NCBI GenBank assembly: GCA_963766175.1
Contig: CAVXZE010000007.1
Coordinates: 1 to 64,000, forward strand
Source of the DNA: CAVXZE01 sp963766175
GTDB lineage: Bacteria; Myxococcota_A; UBA9160; UBA6930
DNA length: 64,000 nt
Direction of reading: 5' to 3'
Under the pieces are notes generated by a model that was not told the DNA's origin, did not search any database, and saw only the letters and a list, made by a program, of their open reading frames with translations. Position 1 is the first letter of the stretch. Each line of letters opens with the position of its first letter. A program made the translations under genes and the position numbers. Positions 34,310 through 42,331 of this stretch are shown one piece after another.

Positions 34310-34351
34310 CCGCACGCGGCTCGAGAGCTTCGCGGAGGCGGCGTGCCAGGG

Positions 34352-35362
34352 TCAGGCGATGGCGTTGCGGAAGCCGAGCAGGCGGTTCGTGAGGCGGGTC
34401 ATCAGCGGGTTCAAGAACAAGAAGCGAAGCCTCCAGAGCGGGGAGTGGCACTCCTCGGGACCGATCTCGCCGTCGAGCAGCTCTGCGCAGGCCTCGGCCG
34501 CCCGCTCCGCGAGTGTGTCGAGGATTCGCTCCCCGAGCTCCGCGGAGGCGCCCGCCGGCGCCCCCGAGTAGGTCGCCTGGTTGAAGTACTCGAGAACGAA
34601 GCGGTAGGAGCGAATCATTTGCAGCAGGCGGCGCGGGTCGCCGCGTCCAGCCGTGCTTCGCTTCTCTCCACGGCTCTGCGCCCAGGTGTCGACGGTGGAT
34701 CTCGGCAGGTTCTTGTAGTCGGGATCGACCCAGTCGCCGTGAAGCGCGAGAAGCTGCGAGGTCTCGATGATTCCAGCGTGGGTGTCGCCTTCGAGATCGG
34801 CGCGATGGATCCCGGGCAGATCGCCGAGCACGTCGTCCAGGTTCGAAGTGCCCTCGGTGAGCCGACGGGTCATCATGGACAGGACCGAGACCATCCGCGT
34901 GCCGTGACGCCGATTGACGTTCTCGCAAGCCCGCTCGATGGAGAGGAAGTGCCGGGGGCCGCCGTGGAAGCTGGAGATGAAGATGTCGCGAAACCCCTGG
35001 GCGGCGAGGGTACAGCCGAGGTCCGTCAGCACCGTGACCGCCGTGGAGGGCCGGAAGAAGAGAGAGCCGCGCTGGGGCACCACGTCGGACGCCACGTAGA
35101 GGAATGGCAGCTTCAGGAAGGTGCGGCTTCGGTGGCGCTCGGGCAGGAAACGCAGCATTCGCTCGGCCAGGCCTTCCCCCTCCAGGGCGTCTGCTCCCAG
35201 CGGAAGATGAGGACCGTGCACCTCGATCGGGGACGAGGTGAGAAGGACGACCGCTGCGGCGGGGTCGATCTCGTCGAACTCGGTCTTGGTCAGGGTCTCC
35301 CAGCGGAGCAATCGAGGCGTGGCTTCCAACTGATCAAACCTCCTAGACGCAATCACACCCAT
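34352..35362 (-). CDS. Creatininase-family amidohydrolase
   Basis: The protein of about 336 residues has the family metal-binding signature LTSSPIEVHGPHLPLGADA near residue 40 and a later GDTHAGIIETSQ segment with the second metal ligands (His, Glu). A middle SSFHGGPRHF matches the family HGGN-type motif. Members hydrolyse creatinine or related amides or cleave peptides (MftE in mycofactocin maturation). No mycofactocin genes are visible here, so the substrate is unknown. A start at 35407 is also open; 35362 is chosen because homology begins soon after. Confidence 0.75.
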   Translation of the reverse strand: MGVIASRRFDQLEATPRLLRWETLTKTEFDEIDPAAAVVLLTSSPIEVHGPHLPLGADALEGEGLAERMLRFLPERHRSRTFLKLPFLYVASDVVPQRGSLFFRPSTAVTVLTDLGCTLAAQGFRDIFISSFHGGPRHFLSIERACENVNRRHGTRMVSVLSMMTRRLTEGTSNLDDVLGDLPGIHRADLEGDTHAGIIETSQLLALHGDWVDPDYKNLPRSTVDTWAQSRGEKRSTAGRGDPRRLLQMIRSYRFVLEYFNQATYSGAPAGASAELGERILDTLAERAAEACAELLDGEIGPEECHSPLWRLRFLFLNPLMTRLTNRLLGFRNAIA

Positions 35363-35721
35363 CTTCCCGCGACCGGATCGGGTCGACCGGAGCAGTCGCG
35401 CGCCCATCTGCGGGAGGCCACCCCAAGGGCCGTCCGGGACCCGGGCACCCTCGCGCGCGACCTCAAATCTTCGGAATCCTGAGAGAAAGCCGCCGGTTGA
35501 CCACCTATGCCCGAAAAAAAACGAGACTGGACGAGGACCTACAGTAGAGGACTCGGGAGACTACCGCGTAACCCGTTGGTTCGAAAGCAGATCTTTCTGG
35601 GAACCAGGGCCTCTCCCCTTGACGAGGTCCGGGCGGCGGTGCGACAGTACCTGCGACGTCACTAGTGGTTCACGGAAACGTTCCTGGTGGTTTACTCACC
35701 AGCTTGAGTCGGGGTAGTCAA
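35363..35721 (+). promoter_or_regulatory. Leader region of copy C, conserved with copy B
   Basis: No gene is seen in this stretch. From about 35570 to 35721 it matches the inverted sequence before copy B, with near identity over the last 83 bases (GTGCGACAGTACCTGC to the ATG). The hairpin GGTGG-tttac-TCACC at 35686-35700 is kept in both, with a G-U pair here replacing G-C in copy B. The last 14 bases before the ATG are identical in B and C. Conserved structure in a duplicated 5' region suggests a regulatory leader, but recent duplication alone could explain it. Confidence 0.5.
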
Positions 35722-37428
35722 ATGGCAAGCGGCAGGTCCTGTTCTTCTTCCATCACGATTCTGCTGGGGATAGCCTTGGTTGGCATCTTCGCTCTCTGGG
35801 CCAGCAGCGCTCTGGCCGGGGCGACTCCAGAGCCGGGAACACCGACGCCGACGCCGACGGCGTCAGGCGGGACGCCGACACCGACGCCGCCGATCGGCCC
35901 GACACCGACTGCGGGACCGACGGGGACACCCACTGTGACACCGGGGCCGACGCCGACTGCGGGACCGACGGGGACACCCACGGTGACACCGGCGCCGACA
36001 CCCACGCCGGGCCCCGGTCCGCTAGACAAAGACCAGCAGAAATGCGTCAACGCGATGAACAAGGACGGCCAGAAGGTCGACCTGAAGCAGCTCAAGGAGA
36101 ACGAGAGCTGCATCAAGGGCCACCAGAAGGGCAAGCTCGGCACGAGCATCGAGGCCTGCCTGGTCGGTGACAGCAGCCAAAAGGTCGCGAAGGCCGAGGC
36201 GAAGACGCTCAAAGACGACGCGAAGCTGTGTGCTCCGCTCAATCCGGCCCCGTCCTTCGGCTACACCGGTGCAGCAGCGGTGAACGGCGCCGCCGTGGAC
36301 GGGCCGATCGATCTGATTCACGCCATCTTCGGCGACCCGGTCGATGCGGCTCCCGTGCTGACGACCGCCGTCAACAAGGACACGGCCAAGTGCCAGAACG
36401 AGCTGCTCAAGCGAGCCAACAAGCTCGAGGACGCCGTCCTGAAGGAGCTCGTCAAGGCCAAGAAGAGCGCCATCAAGGAGCCGGCGGTCAACAGTGCTGC
36501 GGCGCTCGAGACGGCCCTGGGCGCGGTCCTCTCTTCGAACAAGAAGATCACGAAGAGTCAGGACCAACTCATGAGCAAGGTCGAGAAGACGTGTGCCTCG
36601 CTTCAGGCTCTTCCGAGCACGGTCTTCCCCGGTGCCTGCGCGGCGCCCACGCTTGCCGAAGTCGAGGACTGCACGATCGCGGCAGCTCGCTGTGTGGCGT
36701 GCTTGAAGATGAACGCCTTCGACGGCTTGAACCTGAACTGCGACCAGGCGGACAACCTGGCCGCCGACATGAGCTGCCCGGTGCAGGCAGCGCCGACGCC
36801 GACTCCCACGCCGGTGCCGGCCACTCCGACACCGACGCCCCCGGCAGTGACGCCGACTCCCACGCCGGTGCCGGCCACTCCGACACCGACGCCCCCGGCT
36901 GTGACGCCGACGCCCCCGGCTGTGACGCCGACGCCGGCGCCCACACCCACGCCCGCACCGGGATCGGTGGTCATCGACTTCAACACTCTCGGTCAGGATG
37001 GCACCAGCTTCGCGCCGACGGCCTCACCCCGCGATGAGGAAGGCTACAGGCTGACCGCGCAGGACGGGTTCCGCCTCTGGCAGAACCAGAGCACCAACTT
37101 CACCGGCTCGCCGGCGTTGTTCGAGTCTCTGGCCGGGTCCATCACGCTGGAGACGGTACCTAGTGGCGGTGCCTTCGATCTGCTCTCGATCAAGCTCTGT
37201 GAGCTGTTCACCAACGGCGGCGCGGTACAGATCGACTTCAGCGGAACACCCGCTGGTGGCGGTGCTCCGGTGACCGACAGCTTCACCCTCGACGGGAGCC
37301 CCGGCTGCGAGACCTTCTCCCCCAGCGGATTCACGAACCTGGAGTCCGTCACCTGGGACGACGACCCGGCCGCCATGTTCCCCGATTTCCACCAGTTCGA
37401 CGACATCGTCGTCATGCCGGTGCCCTAA
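35722..37428 (+). CDS. Secreted Cys-rich, Pro-Thr-rich protein, copy C (intact)
   Basis: The 568-residue protein is the complete form. Its order is: signal peptide (to SSALAG near residue 33), Thr-Pro linker (about 35-100), Cys-rich helical domain (about 105-350), second Thr-Pro linker (about 355-415) and a C-terminal beta-sandwich-like domain (VVIDFNTLGQDG to VVMPVP). The final domain resembles the jelly-roll domains of secreted PEP-CTERM-type proteins but no sorting tail follows. The Cys-rich part differs from copies A and B at only a few residues, including a two-residue insertion in DPVDAAPVL. A role in the cell envelope is inferred from export and stalks only. Confidence 0.8.
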   Translation: MASGRSCSSSITILLGIALVGIFALWASSALAGATPEPGTPTPTPTASGGTPTPTPPIGPTPTAGPTGTPTVTPGPTPTAGPTGTPTVTPAPTPTPGPGPLDKDQQKCVNAMNKDGQKVDLKQLKENESCIKGHQKGKLGTSIEACLVGDSSQKVAKAEAKTLKDDAKLCAPLNPAPSFGYTGAAAVNGAAVDGPIDLIHAIFGDPVDAAPVLTTAVNKDTAKCQNELLKRANKLEDAVLKELVKAKKSAIKEPAVNSAAALETALGAVLSSNKKITKSQDQLMSKVEKTCASLQALPSTVFPGACAAPTLAEVEDCTIAAARCVACLKMNAFDGLNLNCDQADNLAADMSCPVQAAPTPTPTPVPATPTPTPPAVTPTPTPVPATPTPTPPAVTPTPPAVTPTPAPTPTPAPGSVVIDFNTLGQDGTSFAPTASPRDEEGYRLTAQDGFRLWQNQSTNFTGSPALFESLAGSITLETVPSGGAFDLLSIKLCELFTNGGAVQIDFSGTPAGGGAPVTDSFTLDGSPGCETFSPSGFTNLESVTWDDDPAAMFPDFHQFDDIVVMPVP

Positions 37429-37448
37429 GTCGGGGTCTGCGATTGACG

Positions 37449-37480
37449 ACGCCCCGCCCCGGTTTTCCGGGGCGGGGCGT
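37449..37480. terminator. Strong GC hairpin after copy C
   Basis: ACGCCCCGCCCCGG, loop TTTT, CCGGGGCGGGGCGT forms a perfect 14-bp stem 20 bases after the copy C stop and is followed by TGCTTTTCT. It is the inverted twin of the hairpin at 26967-26998. Confidence 0.85.
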
Positions 37481-37492
37481 TGCTTTTCTGGA

Positions 37493-37566
37493 CTACACCG
37501 TTCGCGAGGAGGAGCCGCTCGCCTTCGCCGCCGCCTCCAGGTAGGCCGGCTTCTCTCCCCCGGCGG
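37493..37566 (-). pseudogene. Tail fragment of the SDR gene (duplicate of 26883-26954)
   Basis: On the minus strand this reads EKPAYLEAAAKASGSSSRTV and stop, the same C-terminus as the SDR remnant at 26671-26954 with one changed residue. Homology ends abruptly at about 37565, where unrelated sequence begins. It marks the outer end of the inverted duplication that includes the terminator and the copy A/C gene. Confidence 0.7.
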
Positions 37567-37624
37567 AACGACCTATACCGGCTCGATCGACACGACGTCC
37601 GGGAACGGGGGACCCAGGGAGGAC

Positions 37625-39016
37625 CTACGCTCGATTCCTGTGGCGCGGGGGGGCCTCGGCGATCCGATTCGCGAGGCTGCGGATCATTCGCACGGCTACT
37701 GCCGGATTGCAGGTCACCAGCTGCTCCAGCTCGGCCTCGTTGAAGATGCAGACCCAGACGTCTCCTCGGGCGCGCAGGGTCACCTCGCGGCGGACTCCTG
37801 TGAAGGTGGAGACAGCGCAGAGAAAGGTCCCCTCCTTCGACTCGACGGCGACGACCTCCTCGCCGCGCTCTACCGCCACCTGACCGCGGAGCAGGAGGTA
37901 GGTGTGGTGGGTCTGGAGGCCGCTTCTGGAGATCTCCTCGCCATCCGTGAACTTCACGAAGTAGCGCTGGAAGGCCTGGGAGCGACAAATCGACGACCAG
38001 AGGGGATCTACCAGGGATTCGACCAGGACGTGGACTTCCTCGGGGTCCGCGCGGTCGCAGCGCGCCGCAGTCACGGTCCGGGAGTCGAGACCGAAGCCGT
38101 CTGCGATCGCCTGGATCCGGCTCAGGACCTCGCCAGCGCCGCCGGGCCGACGCGCCGGATCGATGAAGAGCAACCCCATCACCACCTCCTCGAGGGGAGG
38201 TGGACAGTGAATGCGCACATCGGAGAGCCGCTGGAGTCCGAAGATGTTTCCGGGCTCCCTGTGACGCAGCACGTCCTGGCGCTTGTTGAGGTCGATGCCC
38301 GTGTACGAGGCCCAGGCCGTCGCGCCGACGCCCCAGAGATCGGTGCGCAGGTCGAACGAGCCGAGGGACTGATCGGCCTGCTCGGGTGCTCGATAGCCGT
38401 GGGTCCCGAGGCCGATCAGCAGCTGGCCTTGCTGGAGCATTCCCATGGTCATTCGCGGAGCCTGGGCGACGCCGAAATCCGTCAGGACGAATCCGCCGTT
38501 GCCGTCGAGGAGCACGTTGGAGGGCTTTACATCCAGGTGCAGAATCGAGGCGCGATGAGCCGCGCGCAGGGCGGAGAGCAGGTCCGACATCAGCCGCCAG
38601 GTCTGCTCCTCGTCGAACTTCCCGATCATCGGCCAGGCGTCCGCCAGGCTTCCCGCGGGGAAATATTCGAGCACGGCGAATGCCGGCTCGCTGTCCACAT
38701 TCCAGTCGTAGAGGCGGGGAATCCCCGGGTGCTGGATCGAGAGGAGGGCACCGAGCTCCCGCTTGAGGGTGGTCCGGGCGTGAGCTTGGCTGGCCGGTCC
38801 GAGAATCTTCACTGCCACTTCCCGGGGCGGATCCTCTGCCGCCGAGGACGGCGCGTCGAGCCGGTGGGCCAGAAAGACCGAGCCGAAACCGCCCGTTCCG
38901 AGCCGGTGCTCGAGCCGGTAGCGATGGCGAGCCTCGACGAGGTCACCGGACTGGGGTCCGACCGCCGGGTCCGTCCCGGCCGGGTCCAGCGCGTCCGATT
39001 GCGGGGAGTGGCTCAC
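37625..39016 (-). CDS. Ser/Thr protein kinase with C-terminal cNMP-binding-like domain
   Basis: From the GTG at 39016 the protein is 463 residues. The kinase domain has the glycine loop LGTGGFGSVF (39-48), the lysine in VAVKIL (K70), the catalytic loop HLDVKPSNVLL with Leu in place of the HRD Arg, DFG in LTDFGVAQ, and APE in RAPEQ. The C-terminal 110 residues resemble a cyclic nucleotide-binding domain (FFxD-like FTDGEEISRSG, LLLRGQVAVERG, EGTFLCAVSTFTG), but the usual Gly-Glu and Arg that hold the phosphate are not obvious. It would phosphorylate proteins in the cytoplasm. A phosphatase gene lies just upstream on the same strand. The frame is open to 39400 but the N-terminal extension looks non-coding. 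Confidence 0.85.
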   Translation of the reverse strand: MSHSPQSDALDPAGTDPAVGPQSGDLVEARHRYRLEHRLGTGGFGSVFLAHRLDAPSSAAEDPPREVAVKILGPASQAHARTTLKRELGALLSIQHPGIPRLYDWNVDSEPAFAVLEYFPAGSLADAWPMIGKFDEEQTWRLMSDLLSALRAAHRASILHLDVKPSNVLLDGNGGFVLTDFGVAQAPRMTMGMLQQGQLLIGLGTHGYRAPEQADQSLGSFDLRTDLWGVGATAWASYTGIDLNKRQDVLRHREPGNIFGLQRLSDVRIHCPPPLEEVVMGLLFIDPARRPGGAGEVLSRIQAIADGFGLDSRTVTAARCDRADPEEVHVLVESLVDPLWSSICRSQAFQRYFVKFTDGEEISRSGLQTHHTYLLLRGQVAVERGEEVVAVESKEGTFLCAVSTFTGVRREVTLRARGDVWVCIFNEAELEQLVTCNPAVAVRMIRSLANRIAEAPPRHRNRA

Positions 39017-39099
39017 ACCGCCCTGATCGGAACGGATCGAATCCGACTGTAGACGGCGCGGATGGAGGCGGGACCCGGAGCGAGGATTCTCGGCCAGGG

Positions 39100-39711
39100 C
39101 TATCCGTTGCCAGCGCGGGCGAGAAAGCTCCGGACGAATTCGATCTGCTCCTCGGTCTCCGGCGATTCGCCGGGCGCACCGGCGCGAAGCTCGGCGATCA
39201 CATCGACGAAGTTCTCGGTCGTGGCGAGGCCGCGGCGGACCAGGTAAACGCCCACCACGGCCCCGGTCCGGCCGCGACCGCCCCAGCAATGAAGGTAGAC
39301 CGGCCGCCCGGCAGCGATCGAACTCGCGATGCTTTTCTCGATCTCGCCCATCTGCTCGCGGCTCGGAGCCGTGTGATCTTCGATCTCGAAACGGAGGCAC
39401 TCGATTGGGAGCCCGCGCCGTGCGGCAATCTCCTCCAGCAAGGGCTCGTAGGCGAGGAAAGGGCCGCGGACCTCCTCCTCCATCAAGCTCAGGAAGCAGC
39501 GGATTCCGCAGTCTAGAAGAGCTCCGAGCTGGCGCTCGGCGATGCGGGGATCCCCGTGTCCCGGGTAGCAGCCGGCCATCAGCCGAGGGGGATCGATCCA
39601 GTAGGCGAGTCGGAAAGGCGGGGGCGCAGGGTCGAGGAAGGACGGCTTCCCCGCGAGGTCTCGGCCGACCGTCAAGAGGATCTCTCGATCGGACGAATCA
39701 GGAGAGGGCAT
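39100..39711 (-). CDS. Dual-specificity/tyrosine-type protein phosphatase
   Basis: The 203-residue protein has the cysteine phosphatase P-loop HCWGGRGRTG (Cys142, Arg148), matching HCx5R(S/T)G. An Asp in the EDHTAPS segment near residue 112 could be the general acid. The N-terminal DPPRLMAGCYPG is common to this bacterial group. ATG at 39711 follows GGAGAG; a GTG at 39759 is also open. It is transcribed into the kinase gene and probably opposes it. Confidence 0.82.
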   Translation of the reverse strand: MPSPDSSDREILLTVGRDLAGKPSFLDPAPPPFRLAYWIDPPRLMAGCYPGHGDPRIAERQLGALLDCGIRCFLSLMEEEVRGPFLAYEPLLEEIAARRGLPIECLRFEIEDHTAPSREQMGEIEKSIASSIAAGRPVYLHCWGGRGRTGAVVGVYLVRRGLATTENFVDVIAELRAGAPGESPETEEQIEFVRSFLARAGNG

Positions 39712-39822
39712 CTCTCCGGTGACTCCTGGGCCATGGAAGATCCTCGCATGCGGCGTCACCTCTCGCTACCGATCTGCTTTGCCCTGGCAGTGCGCCGCCC
39801 GGTGTTCTAGAACCGAACACCC

Positions 39823-40527
39823 GTGAGTCGAGTGATGCAGCGCCGGGGGCATGGCTGGTGGGCCTATCTCGCCCCCTACGGTTTGTTCCTGATCCTGGTC
39901 GAGGTGGCGCGGCGGCTGCCCGAAGCCGCTGCACCGTGGATGCTCCCGGTGAAGGTGGCGCTACCGGGGGCGATCCTCGTCTACTTCGTCCTCCGGGGAG
40001 ATCTCCCCGAGCTTCGTGGCTATCGCCCGGGCTGGCGCGTCTCTCTGGACATTCTCTTCGGAGTCCTCATCGCAGCTCTATGGATGGGACCCTTCCTGCT
40101 CTTCGACGGCCTGCCTCGGGGAGCCGAGGCCGACGCCTTCGACCCGAGCCAGCTCGGTGAGTCTCTGCGGCAGCAGACGCTGATCCTGCGCCTGCTGGGA
40201 TTCGCCGTGGTGACGCCGCTCATGGAAGAGCTGTTCGTGCGGAGCTTTCTGATTCGCCTGGTGGATGTGGTGGACAAGGGCGGGGATTTCCGGGAGGTGC
40301 CCATCGCGCGCTTCAGCTGGCGAAGCTTCCTGTTCACCAGCGTCTGGTTCACCTTCACTCACGTGAGCTGGGAGTGGATCGTCGCCGCACCCACGGGCAT
40401 TCTCTTCAACCTCTGGCTCTATCACCGACGCCACATCGGCGCGACGATCGTCGCTCACGCCGCCGCGAACGCCACGATCTGGCTGGTCGTGGTGCTCGGG
40501 CCAGGAAATCTCTGGATCTTCCTGTAG
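39823..40527 (+). CDS. CPBP-family intramembrane glutamic protease (exosortase-associated type)
   Basis: The 234-residue protein has about six to seven membrane helices and the CPBP/Abi motifs: EELFVR (Glu135, Glu136, Arg140), FTFTHVSWEW with His, and HAAANATIW. The WRSFLFTSVWF and REVPIARFSW phrases recall the CAAX-protease-related family that often accompanies PEP-CTERM/exosortase loci. No exosortase gene is seen in this window. The GTG at 39823 has no clear ribosome site; the ATG at 39835 is an alternative. Confidence 0.82.
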   Translation: MSRVMQRRGHGWWAYLAPYGLFLILVEVARRLPEAAAPWMLPVKVALPGAILVYFVLRGDLPELRGYRPGWRVSLDILFGVLIAALWMGPFLLFDGLPRGAEADAFDPSQLGESLRQQTLILRLLGFAVVTPLMEELFVRSFLIRLVDVVDKGGDFREVPIARFSWRSFLFTSVWFTFTHVSWEWIVAAPTGILFNLWLYHRRHIGATIVAHAAANATIWLVVVLGPGNLWIFL

Positions 40528-40548
40528 ACCGCGTCGTGCAGGGCCTGG

Positions 40549-40893
40549 CTAGGCGCTGCTGGAATGACCGCGGCGGACGCGCTGGGACAGCTCGGTGAGA
40601 TCGACCAGGCTCTTGCGGGCTGCCTCGGGGCTGTGCTCCCGGCAGGCGGCGGAGATGCGCTCGGCGGCCCGGGCGAGGGGCTCGTAGCCGAGCTCATGAG
40701 ACTCGGCGGCGAATCTTTCGGAGTGCTCGTGGAGGAGGGTCAGGTCTCCGTCGATTTCGATGTCCTGAAGGAGGTCGATGCGTTCCCCCATCTGGATCAC
40801 GAAGGCGTCGATTCGCTCCTCGAGGTCCGGATCGGCAGCGTAGCTGGAGAAGATGGGCTTCGCGGGTTGTTTGATCTCCATCGACCAATTCAT
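40549..40893 (-). CDS. Small helical protein, possibly Hpt-like
   Basis: The 114-residue protein is predicted all-helical. The middle, LTLLHEHSERFAAESHELGY, is followed by AARAAERI-like helices and resembles the helical pattern of histidine phosphotransfer or related four-helix domains, but the HxxKG phosphorylation motif is not present. The frame is open far upstream (to 41601), overlapping the kinase-like gene at 40959, so the ATG at 40893 (or 40881) is the likely start. Function unknown. Confidence 0.5.
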   Translation of the reverse strand: MNWSMEIKQPAKPIFSSYAADPDLEERIDAFVIQMGERIDLLQDIEIDGDLTLLHEHSERFAAESHELGYEPLARAAERISAACREHSPEAARKSLVDLTELSQRVRRGHSSSA

Positions 40894-40958
40894 CGGCCGA
40901 CGCCCAGCCGAACTGAACGGCTCCAGATGGGTCGGCCCCGGGGCCCTGGTAGACCACT

Positions 40959-42329
40959 TCAGAGCCCCTCTGTCTTCTCTTGGAGTGCGCGAATCAGCTC
41001 CGAGACTCGCTCGCGGCGCTTCCGGCCGGAGCTCCTCACGAGGAATACGCCATGGGGGGCTGCGAGGGAGGCGCGTAGCGCCGAGCCCTCCCGCCTCTCG
41101 ATCACCAGGCCCGCCCGGGGCGGTGGCTCTCGGATCTCGGCCAGTGCGAGCAGGCGGTCCAGGAGGACGCGGGCCGCTGCCAGGGGCCGGCGGTGGTCGG
41201 GGCACTGGTCCAGAGACTGCGCACCGGACCGCCGCTCGAGGAGGAGAACCGTCTGATCGCCGCGGCGCCATGCGCCCAGGGGCCGGGGGGAGAGACCGCC
41301 CCGAGCCCACAAGAAGTTCGCCAGCGCCCAGATTCGCCTGCCCTCTGACTTGCGGACGCCGCCGTACTGAACCCGCCAGAGCCCCTCGCAGGCGTCGATG
41401 CGCACGGCGCCCGCGGAGGCTCGCTCCTCCGGCAGCGCTTCGAGGAGCCGTGCTTCTTCGGCGCCGACCTGCGCGTACCCCTGCCAGGCGCCGTGGGCAA
41501 GGCGCCGAAAACGGCGACCGGGACGCGTGGCCTTCCGCGTCATTCGGGCGAAATCCCGCCGAGCCAGCTTCGGGGCGAAGTCCTCGACCCGGTGCCACCA
41601 CTGGCGCATGGCGGCGCGGTCGCCGTCGCAGTAGGCGCGAAGGAAGCGCATCCTGTCACCCACGGGGGCTCCCGCGAGCTCCCGGTCGATCTTCGCAAGC
41701 ATGAAGCGCCTGGCCGTCTCGTCGTTGCCGGTGCGGAGCCGCGCGCGCTCGAAGTCGATCATGAAGAGTTCGGGTAGAAGTCCTCGTCGAACCAAGAAAT
41801 TATTGGGCGCAAAGTCGTCCTGAAAGACACCGGCGTCGTGGATCTGGCGAGTCAGGGCTCCGAAGGCCGTGACGAGGGCTCGTCGCTCCCGGGGCGGTGG
41901 CGTCTTCTCCAGCCAGAGCCGGCGCAGGTCCACCACGTCCTCCAAGAGCGGTATCAGCAGGTAGCATCTGCGGAGACGGCCTCCCGAGCGCTCTTCGCCG
42001 GCCGCCAGGGGAAGGACCGTGGGGATGCCCCGCGCGGCCACCTCCTCGGCCATCTGGAGCTCGTGGAGGGCCTTGGAGCCGCGGAGCGCCCGGCGGATTC
42101 CCGCCGCGGGCTCGTAGTCGTTCACCTTGAGGAGGTGATCGGGAGTCCCGCTTCCCCGGAGATCCAATGGGTAGAGCTGCTTGCGGCGCCCCGTCTTGAG
42201 GTTTCGGGCGGCTCCGCTGCGCCGTGTGTCGATGGCGGCCTGGAGCAGTCGGCTGGTGGCTTCGCGATCGGCTCCCTGGCCCAGCCACCAGCAGATGCCG
42301 CCGAGCTCGATGTCGCCACGGGCGGGCAA
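40959..42329 (-). CDS. Lipopolysaccharide core kinase-like protein (WaaP/InaA family)
   Basis: The 456-residue protein has a kinase-like fold with IHDAGVFQDDFAPNNFLV (catalytic loop Asp and Asn) and MIDFERARL (metal-binding Asp in place of DFG), typical of the InaA/WaaP/KdkA group. An N-terminal LLKVND segment could hold the ATP lysine. The C-terminal 180 residues look like a second, degenerate copy without catalytic residues. It probably phosphorylates a lipid A-core sugar, which suits a Gram-negative envelope. The start is a TTG at 42329, two bases after the upstream stop; no better start lies nearby. Confidence 0.75.
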   Translation of the reverse strand: MPARGDIELGGICWWLGQGADREATSRLLQAAIDTRRSGAARNLKTGRRKQLYPLDLRGSGTPDHLLKVNDYEPAAGIRRALRGSKALHELQMAEEVAARGIPTVLPLAAGEERSGGRLRRCYLLIPLLEDVVDLRRLWLEKTPPPRERRALVTAFGALTRQIHDAGVFQDDFAPNNFLVRRGLLPELFMIDFERARLRTGNDETARRFMLAKIDRELAGAPVGDRMRFLRAYCDGDRAAMRQWWHRVEDFAPKLARRDFARMTRKATRPGRRFRRLAHGAWQGYAQVGAEEARLLEALPEERASAGAVRIDACEGLWRVQYGGVRKSEGRRIWALANFLWARGGLSPRPLGAWRRGDQTVLLLERRSGAQSLDQCPDHRRPLAAARVLLDRLLALAEIREPPPRAGLVIERREGSALRASLAAPHGVFLVRSSGRKRRERVSELIRALQEKTEGL

Positions 42330-42331
42330 AG

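Noticed and set aside
35570..35600. tRNA-like T-loop (GGTTCGAAAGC)
   Set aside because: No acceptor stem, D-loop or anticodon arm of proper length can be drawn around it, and it lies in the duplicated leader of copy C.
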